A DNA stretch of 64,000 nucleotides from Dysgonamonadaceae bacterium. GTDB lineage: Bacteria > Bacteroidota > Bacteroidia > Bacteroidales > Dysgonomonadaceae. Below, piece by piece: positions 55,176 to 64,000 of this stretch. The notes beneath the pieces are model-generated. The model made no database searches, had not been told where the DNA came from, and was given only the letters and a program-made list of their open reading frames with translations. Location: the NCBI GenBank assembly GCA_031254645.1, contig JAIRUA010000018.1, forward strand, positions 1 to 64,000. Direction: 5' to 3'. Position 1 is the stretch's first letter, and each line of letters opens with the position of its first letter. The position numbers and the translations under genes were made by a program.

Positions 55176-58100
55176 ATGTTCAAAAAGATTGTCGCAAAAA
55201 TTTTGCGCATATTTTTCACCATTGTTGGAAGTATAATACTGTTGAATATTATACTATTCCTGCTTTTCAGCATTCCGTTCGTTCAGAAGCGTGCTGCAGA
55301 TTTTGCATTGGGGAAACTTCAACCAATACTCGGCACTGAACTCGGATTGAGAGGAATACGCATCAAATTATTTAATAGCGTAGAATTGCAAGGGCTTTAC
55401 GTGGGCGACCAACGGCAAGATACATTGCTTTACATTGATAAACTTTCTGTACAATTTAGTGCCAGAGATTTATTGAGTAACAATGTTTCTGCACATCGTG
55501 TTCGATTAGAAAACCTTACGGCAAATGTCTATCGTGATTCACTTGATGCGCCGTTTAATTTTCAATTCATTATCGACGTTTTTGTAAAAGAAAAGGACAC
55601 AACGGTGGTAAAAACGCCTTCGCCGTGGCATATCGTTGTCAACGATCTGGTTTTGAGAAACGGAATATTGCGATATAATATTCTTTCCGAACCGGAAACG
55701 CCCGGTCAATTCAATGTAAATCATTTCGATGTGCACAATTTTAATTTCCGAGCGAAAGCCGATTTCCGAAACCCGCAGGATATGAATTTCGATATCATTT
55801 TATTGAGTTTATTGGAAAAAAAATCAGGAATCAAACTGAATGATTTTAATGGGAGAATAGTTGGAGCGGGAAGTGTATTGTCAAGTAATGCATTCAATAT
55901 TAACGTAAATAATTCATTCTTTTCGTTGTCAAACGCTCGATTTGATACTGATTCCAAAGATTTCTCACTATCCGCAGAAGGTGAAGCTGATCCACAAGAT
56001 ATTCATATTTTCGTACCCCAATTCGACCATTTCGAGCATCCTATTTCTCTTAATCTCGATGTACACGGACAACTTCCAGAAATACAGCTCACAACACTAA
56101 ATTTTGTCTATGGCGATGATACAAATATTCACTTATCTGCATCAATTGACGATGTCTTGGCATTCGATAGCAGCAATTTAAGTATAGATATCAGCAGTTT
56201 TTCCATTTCACAAGAAGATTTACAGACATTTATTCGTATCGGCGTAGAAGATTTTGAATTGCCGGACCCGTTACTGGCATTGGGCGATTTGCATTTGCAA
56301 CTGAGCGCGCAAGGAAGATTAAATAATTTTCAATACGATGGCGCAATACAAATGGAACAAGGAAATGCAACGCTTTCGGGAATCGGACGAATCGAAAATA
56401 ACTTTGAACGACTGACTTTCGAAGGTCCTGTAAATGCACGTAATATCCGAATTGCCAACATTATCGGCGAACAAGCAGGCATTGACAATGCCAATATGCA
56501 CGCCAATATGAAAGCATTGATACAGAAAGACCAGCCCATTGAGATTTCGGCAAACGGAAGTATCAATTCGATACATTATCATGAATTTTTGTATGAAAAT
56601 TTGCATTTTACCGGAAATCTCACCGCTGCTGAAACCGAAACAAGCATCAAAGCGAATTTCAACACCGAAAGCGAACTTAATAAACTCGATATCAACGCAG
56701 AAATCGCTTTTGGCAATAAAATGAAATTTGTAGTAAATGGCATAATAGATAAACTCGATCTTCGTCCGTTTATTACAATCGAAAACTGGCAAGAGCCATC
56801 ACTCGCGACACATATCAATGTAGATATGGCAGGCGAAAACTTCGATGATATGGTCGGAACGATTATTTTGGACAATACATCGCTGAGAGATAACAATTTT
56901 ATTTACAATCCCGGTCCTATTTATGTGCAAGCATTTGCCAACACCGGAAGCGGTAAAAAAATGCAAATAATGACATCGTTTATTGAAGGAACAATCGAAG
57001 GAGATTATTACTTTACCACCATCGGAAACGAGTTAATGTATGTACTTCGTCCGCATTTACCGTCATTGATTCAAGAATCATCAACGCACAGACAATCAGA
57101 TGCAAAGAACAATTTTCAATTTAATATTTTGTTAAAAAACACCGAGGATATTTCACACGCACTCGGATTACCATTTTATAATGTTGAATTTGCTACATTG
57201 TCAGGAAACGTGAATTTGATTGATAACGAAACAATTACAATTAATTCGTATATTCCACGATTGATGTTTGGATCAAACGATATTCGTGAAACAAGGCTTA
57301 CCTTGAACAGTGAACCCCAAACAAGTATTAATCTGAGTGCCAATAGCTATCTTCTCTTAGAAAGAGGTCATATCAACGCTCGATTGAACACCAATGCTTC
57401 TAATGATTCTATCAACAACCGGATTTCGTTTGACTTGAACAACAATACTGCTACTTCTAACGGCGAATTACTGATAGGAGTGGGATTTTTGCGTACATTC
57501 CAAGACGAGCTTATTTCAAGCATTCATATTCATCCCACTTCCATTCTATTTAATGGAAAAAACGTTGATTTCAACGAAGCAACCATTGTTCATCGTAAAA
57601 ATCGAATCGAAATCGATAATTTCGGGCTTCGTGGCGACAATATTCTTTTGCTTGGTATTGAAGGCGTTGCATCGGATAAAGCGAGTGATAGCGTTCGTAT
57701 ATTTTTCCAAAATACGGAACTACAAAATATTTTAGCGGCGTTCAACATATTCAATTTCACAGGAGCTGTCAATGGTGCTGTTTATGTTAGCCAAGCGCTT
57801 GACAATCCAATAATTCGAACGGATAATTTGCGTATCGACAACATCACATCATATAACGATACAATCGGTACATTAACCTTTGATGCCAATTGGAATAGCG
57901 CCAATTTAGGATTAGATTTGGACGCTTTTCTCGTCAATAACGGAAAACGCAATTTGGAAATAAAGGGCTTTGTGCCAACCGGCGATAAAAGTCCGTATCG
58001 AATGGGCGTAAATTTAAAGATAACAGATTTCGAATTGTTCAGAGTTCTTCCCTTTACAACGGACATTTTCAGCGAATTATCGGGTAGCCTCAATTCGAAT

Positions 58101-59630
58101 ATCGATTTAACGGGTACTTTCGCCGAACCCATTGCCGAAGGTTGGATCGGCGTTAATGAAGGTGTATTGAAGGTTGCTTATACAAATGTAACTTATTTTG
58201 TTTCAGATACAATACAAATTCATCGAGACAATGTAGGTTTGAACAATCTTGTCATTCGCGACCAAAACAACAATACGGCAACGTTGAATGTAATTCTTTC
58301 GCACACCAATTTTGGTGGTATGACCTATAATGCAAATGTCAATCTGAATGATTTTATGTTGCTCAACAACGAAAGACGAACAGATTTAATCGCTTACGGA
58401 AACTTGCGACTATCAGGAAATCTGAATGTTACCGGCTCATCGGCAGGTATTTTCGGCGATGGAAACCTGCGCACGTCAAGTCGTTCAACCATTACCGTCA
58501 ATATTCCCCAAACCACCACGGCCGAAGATTACAGCGGAATTATTTTTATCAACACACCACAACCGCAAGATTCGCTCGCATTTTTGTGGCGGCAAACCAA
58601 TACAGGGGTACGTGCCGCAACAGCGCAAACGCCCATTCAAATGCGTGTAGGTTTGAATATCAATCAATTGTTGGAAGTTGGCGTGTTGTTAGACCCTGTT
58701 GAAGGAACTGCGCTTCGCAATGTTCGTGGCAACGGCGATTTGAATTTACGATTCGATTCTCGCGCCACTACACTCGTTACAGTGCAGGGTGACTATAATA
58801 TTCAGAGCGGAAATTTCCACTACAGTTTTCAAGGTATTCGAAATCTCGATTTTATTATTCGCGAAGGTAGTTCGCTCACGATGATTGGCGATCCAATGAA
58901 TACCCGATTTAATATCACGGCTTACCACCAAACAAGAGCGGATTTGATAACGCTAAGTTCACAATTTCAAAATATGCCCAATTCACGTGTACGTGTCAAT
59001 GCACTTCTCGACATCAGTGGCAATATGGAAAATATGAATTTGACACCTGATATTGAATTGCCCGATGCACCAGCCAATGTCCAGCAACAAGTAAATAGCT
59101 TACTCAGTTCGAATGATACTAAGATGTTGCAATTTGCCTATCTGACCGTTGCCGGAAGTTTTGCGCCTGCAGACGGAACGTTCTTTGCGAGTAACAATAA
59201 TATGGCTACTCAATTTGGTGCAGATATGTTATCGAGAATGCTTGGTACAATGTTTGCCAGCGTATTAAGTGATAATTGGCGTATTGGTACAACACTTGAT
59301 TCACAACAAGCGGGTGGCTTCGACAATATGCGAATGGGTGTTGATGTTTCCGGTAGATTTTTGAACGATAGACTGCGTGTTTCCACCAATGCAAGTTACG
59401 CCGACCAAAATGCAGCGACAAATAATACTGCACATCAATCATTTATGGTTGATGTAGATGTAGAATACAAACTCAATTCGTGGCTTCGACTTCGTGCTTA
59501 TAATCGTGCAAACGACCAACTTTATCGTCGCAATCCAAACACGCAAGGCATTGGTGCTGTGGTAACAAGAGAGGCGAGAACACTTAATAATTTGTTTAAA
59601 TTTAGATTTGGAAGAAGGAATGAGGAATAA
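55176..59630 (+). CDS. tamB: TamB-like translocation/assembly module protein
   Basis: The 1484-residue protein is anchored by one N-terminal transmembrane segment (FFTIVGSIILLNIILFLLFS) and otherwise built of long repetitive beta strands, as in AsmA/TamB bridge proteins. The conserved DUF490 domain occupies about the last 400 residues (GDGNLRTSSRSTITVNIPQT; ending YRRNPNTQGIGAVVTREAR and FKFRFGRR). It spans the periplasm and is thought to carry lipids or help insert outer-membrane proteins. It overlaps the next gene by 11 bp, giving a TamB-TamL operon. Confidence 0.92.
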   Translation: MFKKIVAKILRIFFTIVGSIILLNIILFLLFSIPFVQKRAADFALGKLQPILGTELGLRGIRIKLFNSVELQGLYVGDQRQDTLLYIDKLSVQFSARDLLSNNVSAHRVRLENLTANVYRDSLDAPFNFQFIIDVFVKEKDTTVVKTPSPWHIVVNDLVLRNGILRYNILSEPETPGQFNVNHFDVHNFNFRAKADFRNPQDMNFDIILLSLLEKKSGIKLNDFNGRIVGAGSVLSSNAFNINVNNSFFSLSNARFDTDSKDFSLSAEGEADPQDIHIFVPQFDHFEHPISLNLDVHGQLPEIQLTTLNFVYGDDTNIHLSASIDDVLAFDSSNLSIDISSFSISQEDLQTFIRIGVEDFELPDPLLALGDLHLQLSAQGRLNNFQYDGAIQMEQGNATLSGIGRIENNFERLTFEGPVNARNIRIANIIGEQAGIDNANMHANMKALIQKDQPIEISANGSINSIHYHEFLYENLHFTGNLTAAETETSIKANFNTESELNKLDINAEIAFGNKMKFVVNGIIDKLDLRPFITIENWQEPSLATHINVDMAGENFDDMVGTIILDNTSLRDNNFIYNPGPIYVQAFANTGSGKKMQIMTSFIEGTIEGDYYFTTIGNELMYVLRPHLPSLIQESSTHRQSDAKNNFQFNILLKNTEDISHALGLPFYNVEFATLSGNVNLIDNETITINSYIPRLMFGSNDIRETRLTLNSEPQTSINLSANSYLLLERGHINARLNTNASNDSINNRISFDLNNNTATSNGELLIGVGFLRTFQDELISSIHIHPTSILFNGKNVDFNEATIVHRKNRIEIDNFGLRGDNILLLGIEGVASDKASDSVRIFFQNTELQNILAAFNIFNFTGAVNGAVYVSQALDNPIIRTDNLRIDNITSYNDTIGTLTFDANWNSANLGLDLDAFLVNNGKRNLEIKGFVPTGDKSPYRMGVNLKITDFELFRVLPFTTDIFSELSGSLNSNIDLTGTFAEPIAEGWIGVNEGVLKVAYTNVTYFVSDTIQIHRDNVGLNNLVIRDQNNNTATLNVILSHTNFGGMTYNANVNLNDFMLLNNERRTDLIAYGNLRLSGNLNVTGSSAGIFGDGNLRTSSRSTITVNIPQTTTAEDYSGIIFINTPQPQDSLAFLWRQTNTGVRAATAQTPIQMRVGLNINQLLEVGVLLDPVEGTALRNVRGNGDLNLRFDSRATTLVTVQGDYNIQSGNFHYSFQGIRNLDFIIREGSSLTMIGDPMNTRFNITAYHQTRADLITLSSQFQNMPNSRVRVNALLDISGNMENMNLTPDIELPDAPANVQQQVNSLLSSNDTKMLQFAYLTVAGSFAPADGTFFASNNNMATQFGADMLSRMLGTMFASVLSDNWRIGTTLDSQQAGGFDNMRMGVDVSGRFLNDRLRVSTNASYADQNAATNNTAHQSFMVDVDVEYKLNSWLRLRAYNRANDQLYRRNPNTQGIGAVVTREARTLNNLFKFRFGRRNEE

Positions 59631-61917
59631 ATACATTCTCTACATATTCATAATATTAATATGTACGGCGTGCAGTTTAACAAAAAAAGTGCCCGACGGT
59701 GCTTATTTATTGAATAAAGCAACCATCAATTCTGATGCACGAACAGTGTCATCATCACAATTGCGCCCCTTTCTTCGCCAACAGCCAAACTCGAATTTTA
59801 TCTTTTTCGGCAGAGTAAGATTACAAGCGTACAATATTCCTAACAACGATTCCACGTGGCTCAATCGTCGATTAATCGGTTGGGGAGAACCGCCCGTGCT
59901 TTTCAGCGAACAACTAACCGAAATTTCTGCCGAACAAATCCGCCTGCACCTCATCAACAGAGGATATTTGAGCGCTGAAGTAGATACTACCGTAGTATTC
60001 AGCAATAAAAAAGCAAACGTAACATACAATATCACGGCAAATCAACCACACCGAATACTCAGTTTCAGAGATTCTATCAACTATGCTGATACCACCATTT
60101 TCAATATCTTGCAAAGAGAAAATCGAAGAACAGAAATCATCAGATATGGCGATATTTTTGACAGACAAGTATTGGAAGACGGACGAATAAGATTAGCTAA
60201 CTTGCTAAGGAATAGAGGATATTTCAATTTTCAAAAAAATGACTTTGTTTTTTGGGCAGATACCACCGCAGGTGACCATCAGGTAAATTTGACCATTGGA
60301 ATAATCCCCATTGACGATAATTCGCTCACACAGTACACTATCGGTAACGTAACCGTGATAAGCGGCGTGTCCGATGCTATTTTGCAAGATTCGACGCAGC
60401 ATTTTTTGTTAGATACGGTAACTTTCAGAGATATGCAAATTGTGAGCGAAAGAAATCGATTTTTGCGTCCGCGAGCTATTTATTACAACACATTTCTACG
60501 CCCCGGCAGGCTTTATTCCGACCGTGTGGTGGAAAGAACATTCTCATCGCTCAATACACTGGGTCCGGTCAGTCAAATTCAAATTTTACCTCCTATACCC
60601 GTCGTGCGAAATGACTCTAATTTTCTCGACTACAGAATCATTATACAGCAAGGACATCCCTATTTTACGCAATTCGGTATCGACGGAACCAATTCGGCAG
60701 GCGACCTTGGCGTATCAACAAGTGCCATATATGAACATCGTAACTTTTTGAAAGGTGGCGAAACTTTTCGTGTGCGACTGAATGCCGCTTATGAATTCAT
60801 TACTTCGTCTGATAGTTTGGCATTTATTGACCAAAGTTTTTTTGAATATGGAGCCAATGCCTCTTTGGAGATTCCTCAATTAATGCTTCCTTGGTTGATG
60901 AAGCGATTGCAAGACCGTCCAACGGCATCAACCGAATTTTCCATTGGTGCAAATTTCCAAAGACGACCCGAATATCTTCGTCAGTTTTTCAGTCTTTCCA
61001 CTCGATTTCAATGGGAAGCACGTGATTTTCGCGTGCGAAACAGAGTTGAACCAATCGGGATTACCTATATCCGAATGCCCTATATATCCGAATTATTAGA
61101 TACTCTTTTTGTCGATAATCCGATACTTCGATACAGTTATAGTCCGCAATTAATTATGCGTACAGCATACAATATTGATTACACCAACATCAGCCGTCTT
61201 CCCAGCATTGCTACCCCCACAGTACCCATTCGTATTCGCGGCGGCGTTGAAGTGGCAGGTTGGTTGCCGCGAATTATTTCCGCATCCGGTGGCAGTCAAA
61301 CAGATACTGATGGTTTTAAAACAATTTTCGGTGTACGTTACGCCGAATATGTGAAAACCGATTTTGAATTTGCCACACTTTTCAATGTTGATGACCGAAA
61401 CAGTTTAGCCACTCGAATTGGATTGGGTGTAGCCGTACCGTATGGAAACTCAACCGTTTTACCGTTCGAACGGCGATATTTCGGTGGCGGCGCAAACAGT
61501 GTAAGAGGTTGGAATACACGCACACTCGGACCCGGAAGTTATCAAAGACCTGAGAAGGTCAGAAACGATTTTGTCAATCAAGTGGGTGATATAAAATTCG
61601 ATTTCGGCGTAGAATATCGTCATAAAATGACAAGTTTGTTTGAATTGGCAACCTATATCGATACCGGAAATATTTGGACGATACGTGATTATGATAACCA
61701 ACCGGGCGGACTTTTCCGTTGGAATGAGTTTTACAAAGAAATCGCCGCTTCTTATGGCGTGGGTCTTCGATTGGATTTGGGTTTCTTGCTCGTTCGTTTC
61801 GATACGGGAATGAAAGCACACAATCCCGCTTTATCGCAAGGTGAGCGTTGGACGGTTTTTAGTCCGAATTTTAGAAGGGATTTTGCGTTTCATTTTGCGA
61901 TAGGGTATCCGTTTTAA
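59620..61917 (+). CDS. BamA/TamA-family outer-membrane protein, TamL type
   Basis: The 765-residue protein starts at MRNKYILYIFIILICTAC; the signal ends in a lipobox (ICTAC, Cys17-18 region), the mark of the lipidated TamA relative of Bacteroidota called TamL. POTRA-like repeats occupy about residues 35-330 (EISAEQIRLHLINRGYLSAE; DRQVLEDGRIRLANLLRNRG). A 16-strand Omp85 barrel follows, with the VRGW motif (SVRGWNTRTLGPGSY near 630) and a terminal aromatic (FHFAIGYPF). Its overlap with tamB supports a paired function. Confidence 0.92.
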   Translation: MRNKYILYIFIILICTACSLTKKVPDGAYLLNKATINSDARTVSSSQLRPFLRQQPNSNFIFFGRVRLQAYNIPNNDSTWLNRRLIGWGEPPVLFSEQLTEISAEQIRLHLINRGYLSAEVDTTVVFSNKKANVTYNITANQPHRILSFRDSINYADTTIFNILQRENRRTEIIRYGDIFDRQVLEDGRIRLANLLRNRGYFNFQKNDFVFWADTTAGDHQVNLTIGIIPIDDNSLTQYTIGNVTVISGVSDAILQDSTQHFLLDTVTFRDMQIVSERNRFLRPRAIYYNTFLRPGRLYSDRVVERTFSSLNTLGPVSQIQILPPIPVVRNDSNFLDYRIIIQQGHPYFTQFGIDGTNSAGDLGVSTSAIYEHRNFLKGGETFRVRLNAAYEFITSSDSLAFIDQSFFEYGANASLEIPQLMLPWLMKRLQDRPTASTEFSIGANFQRRPEYLRQFFSLSTRFQWEARDFRVRNRVEPIGITYIRMPYISELLDTLFVDNPILRYSYSPQLIMRTAYNIDYTNISRLPSIATPTVPIRIRGGVEVAGWLPRIISASGGSQTDTDGFKTIFGVRYAEYVKTDFEFATLFNVDDRNSLATRIGLGVAVPYGNSTVLPFERRYFGGGANSVRGWNTRTLGPGSYQRPEKVRNDFVNQVGDIKFDFGVEYRHKMTSLFELATYIDTGNIWTIRDYDNQPGGLFRWNEFYKEIAASYGVGLRLDLGFLLVRFDTGMKAHNPALSQGERWTVFSPNFRRDFAFHFAIGYPF

Positions 61918-62002
61918 GAAATTCAAAAATTTAAAGATTTGGCTTCGCTTGATTGGTGAATGGAGTCAAACTACAACAACCGAATAATAAATAAAACAAA
62001 AG

Positions 62003-63493
62003 ATGAAGAAAACGTTCACTCTCCTACTTCTTTTCATTGTCTTTACCACAACAGCACAAGACAATGTATCTCGTAAAATTATGGAAATAGGCAAAACTGA
62101 CAATCGCACAATGCAACATTTAGATGTATTGAGCAATCGCATCGGCGGAAGATTGATTGGCTCTGATGCCTACACTACCGCCACCTATTGGGTAGCCGGA
62201 TTGTTGGAAAGTTGGGGATTAGAAGTAGAAATTCAAGAAGTGGGCGAAATGCCTGTCGGTTTCAATCGTGGACCGTGGTTCGGACAAATGTATAGTGACG
62301 TGAGTATGTCGCTCGATTTTGTAACGCCAAGTTATACATCGGGTACAAAAGGTCGTCAACGCGGACACGTGGTTATTGAGCCAAAAACACGACAAGAATT
62401 TGAGCGAATGAAAGGTACATTAAAAGGTGCGTGGGTATTGATTGAGGGAACAAACAATGGTTTTCCAATTGACCATTCGGCACGTGGTGATGTAATGCGA
62501 AATAAGATTATTCAACATAACGATACAACAAGTAATCCATCGGAACGCAAAACTGAGCCGGCACTTTTTTATCGCGAAATGGTAGAAGCCGGTATTTTGG
62601 GTATTATTCAATCGGCGCCTGTCCCGTTAGTTGCATTGTATGACCGTGCAAATGTTTGGGATCTTACTTTCGATAATCTTCCGCATACTCCTGATATTAA
62701 GCTGAATGAAAATCAATACAAATTGATTCGAGAAAGAATAGAAAGACGAGAATTTGTAATGTTAGAATTTGATATTAGAAATCATTTTCGTCCCGGTCCG
62801 ATAAAATATCACAACGTTATCGGCAAAATTCGAGGAACGAGATATCCCGATGAATATGTAATGACCGGCGGACATCTTGATGCTTTCGATGTGGCTACCG
62901 GTGCGGTAGATTGCGGTACAGGCGTTGCGCCAAATCTCGAAATGGCGCGTATAATTATGGCGGCAGGCGGTAATAGACCTGCGCGAACTATTTTGTTTTG
63001 TTTTTGGGCAGGTGAAGAGTTCGGATTGCTTGGTTCAAAATTTTGGGTGGAAAATAATACAGACAAATTATCGAGAATTTCCAATTATTTCAATCGCGAT
63101 GGCGGACCTACGGCAGCATCGGGTCTAGTAGTACCCGAAAATATGTACGATGATTTTGTGAGAATGACGGCTGGCTTAGAAAGCTTCCACCCACAAATAC
63201 CTTTCAAAGTAGAAAAAAGTACCTATCCACCGCAACCTCCACCTCGCATAGCGGGCGGAAGCGATCACGCTTATTTCGCAATGAACGGTGTTCCCGTGAT
63301 TTCATTTCGCAACACCGACCCATTAGGATACAATTTCAGTTATCGTGAAATTTGGCACACCAATCGTGATTTGTATAATATGAGTATTCCCGAATATATG
63401 AATTATACCACTGTTACACAAGCGGTAACGATTTGGAATTTGGCAAATTTGGGAAGATTGTTGCCGAGGGATGGGTTGTATATTCAAGAATAA
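62003..63493 (+). CDS. M28-family zinc aminopeptidase
   Basis: The 496-residue exported peptidase has a signal peptide (FTLLLLFIVFTTTAQ) and, after a PA-like insert (about 110-260), a di-zinc M28 catalytic domain. Ligands are visible in TGGHLDAFD (His), GAVDCGTGV (Asp), AGEEFGLLGS (catalytic Glu and ligand Glu), the FNRDGGP Asp, and GGSDHAYF (His). It is a probable periplasmic aminopeptidase or glutaminyl-cyclase-like enzyme. Its stop codon lies within a 37-bp inverted repeat. Confidence 0.9.
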   Translation: MKKTFTLLLLFIVFTTTAQDNVSRKIMEIGKTDNRTMQHLDVLSNRIGGRLIGSDAYTTATYWVAGLLESWGLEVEIQEVGEMPVGFNRGPWFGQMYSDVSMSLDFVTPSYTSGTKGRQRGHVVIEPKTRQEFERMKGTLKGAWVLIEGTNNGFPIDHSARGDVMRNKIIQHNDTTSNPSERKTEPALFYREMVEAGILGIIQSAPVPLVALYDRANVWDLTFDNLPHTPDIKLNENQYKLIRERIERREFVMLEFDIRNHFRPGPIKYHNVIGKIRGTRYPDEYVMTGGHLDAFDVATGAVDCGTGVAPNLEMARIIMAAGGNRPARTILFCFWAGEEFGLLGSKFWVENNTDKLSRISNYFNRDGGPTAASGLVVPENMYDDFVRMTAGLESFHPQIPFKVEKSTYPPQPPPRIAGGSDHAYFAMNGVPVISFRNTDPLGYNFSYREIWHTNRDLYNMSIPEYMNYTTVTQAVTIWNLANLGRLLPRDGLYIQE

Positions 63494-63589
63494 TTTGCTA
63501 ATGTGCTAATAAATAATGTGCTAATGAGCAAGTTCGCTGATTATTCGTTTATATTAGCACATTATTTATTAGCACATTAGCAAATTATT
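63489..63589. repeat. 37-bp perfect inverted repeat between convergent genes
   Basis: The left arm (63489-63525, beginning AATAATTTGCTAATGTGC) and right arm (63553-63589, ending GCACATTAGCAAATTATT) are perfectly complementary with a 27-base loop. Each arm contains two ATGTGCTAAT units separated by AAATA. The left arm includes the M28 stop codon and the right arm ends at the permease stop. A related single tract lies at about 29974-29998. Confidence 0.85.
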
Positions 63590-64000
63590 TTACTCTGTTT
63601 TTATAGACTTCACCGGATCATCATTCGCTACACGCCAATTCTGAATCGTTACCGTCAATACTGTAACGACGGCTACGGCAATAAGCGCAAACAAATACAC
63701 CCACCAATACATTGGTGTTCGATGCACAAAATTCTCCAACCAGCGACTAATTGCAAACCACGCCAACGGAATGGCTACAACAAAACAAATCGCCAATATT
63801 TTGAAATACACTTTGTTGAACATTATTACAATTTCTGTTGCTGATGCGCCCAATACTTTCCGAATACCGATTTCTTTCCTTTTATATTCGCTATCGAAAA
63901 CCACCAAGCCGAAAACGCCGACAATAGAAATAAATATTGCTATCAAACTGAACAGCAGTATCAACGAGCTAAGTGCCAATTCTTTTTCATACAATTGTTG
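63590..64000 (-). CDS. FtsX-like ABC permease, C-terminal part (runs off the right edge)
   Basis: The 134+ residues are the C-terminal module of a MacB/FtsX-type permease: LILLFSLIAIFISIVGVFGL, the conserved RKEIGIRKVLGAS, two more membrane segments, and the closing NDDPVKSIKTE. The frame is open to the window end, so the gene starts outside. Such permeases act in lipoprotein or antimicrobial-peptide export or signalling; the subtype is not determinable from the fragment. Confidence 0.9.
   Translation of the reverse strand, partial: QQLYEKELALSSLILLFSLIAIFISIVGVFGLVVFDSEYKRKEIGIRKVLGASATEIVIMFNKVYFKILAICFVVAIPLAWFAISRWLENFVHRTPMYWWVYLFALIAVAVVTVLTVTIQNWRVANDDPVKSIKTE

Overview
The window is a chromosomal segment of a Bacteroidota bacterium, most likely a member of Bacteroidales. 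The signs are the phylum-specific promoter pattern (TTTG, about 19-21 bases, then TAnnTTTGC) in front of many genes, a FimA/Mfa-type lipoprotein fimbria operon, DUF3575 and DUF4105 proteins, a TamB/TamL pair whose TamA-like partner carries a lipobox, a zinc-free type B L31 and a two-gene methylmalonyl-CoA mutase. All of this is read by eye; no database search was run.

Layout. 1-7.4 kb (minus strand): methylmalonyl-CoA mutase subunits, a LuxR-type regulator with a RIC/hemerythrin-like N-terminus paired with a YgbA-type cysteine-rich protein, a beta-barrel protein and an AlaX-like editing protein. 7.4-13.2 kb (plus): pyruvate kinase, tRNA-Met, a HAD phosphatase, a sodium/solute symporter, EngB and chorismate synthase. 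13.2-15.9 kb (minus): uvrB and a zinc-ribbon membrane protein. 15.9-29.1 kb is the fimbrial locus: HTH protein, DUF3575/OmpA/TPR protein, an unannotated 56-aa ORF, fimbrillin, Mfa2-like anchor, two paralogous giant tip-type proteins and a divergent regulator. This locus is rich in non-coding structure: a duplicated promoter region of about 295 bp, a GC-rich branched 5' leader, two long perfect palindromes, and a leader hairpin present twice with compensatory changes.

29.4-37 kb: GNAT acetyltransferase, MTA/SAH-nucleosidase-like protein, a very large transglutaminase-DUF4011-SF1 helicase-nuclease protein, an S1/P1 nuclease and a second DUF3575 protein. 37.6-41.5 kb: cinA, rpmE2 and a radical-SAM/lipoprotein cassette (two paralogous lipoproteins plus one rSAM/SPASM enzyme). 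41.5-54 kb: DUF4105 protein, a PafA-like alkaline phosphatase relative that appears to have lost its catalytic residues, secA, a PPC-repeat protein, gyrA, a DUF488 protein and a TPR protein. 54-64 kb: TonB, TamB-TamL, an M28 peptidase and the end of an FtsX-type permease that runs off the right edge.

Most of the window is ordinary core genome. The parts most worth a second look are the fimbrial leader RNAs and duplicated promoter, the rSAM/lipoprotein cassette, the apparent pseudophosphatase, the lone helicase-nuclease, and several perfect inverted repeats that overlap stop codons. No CRISPR array, transposase or complete mobile element was seen.
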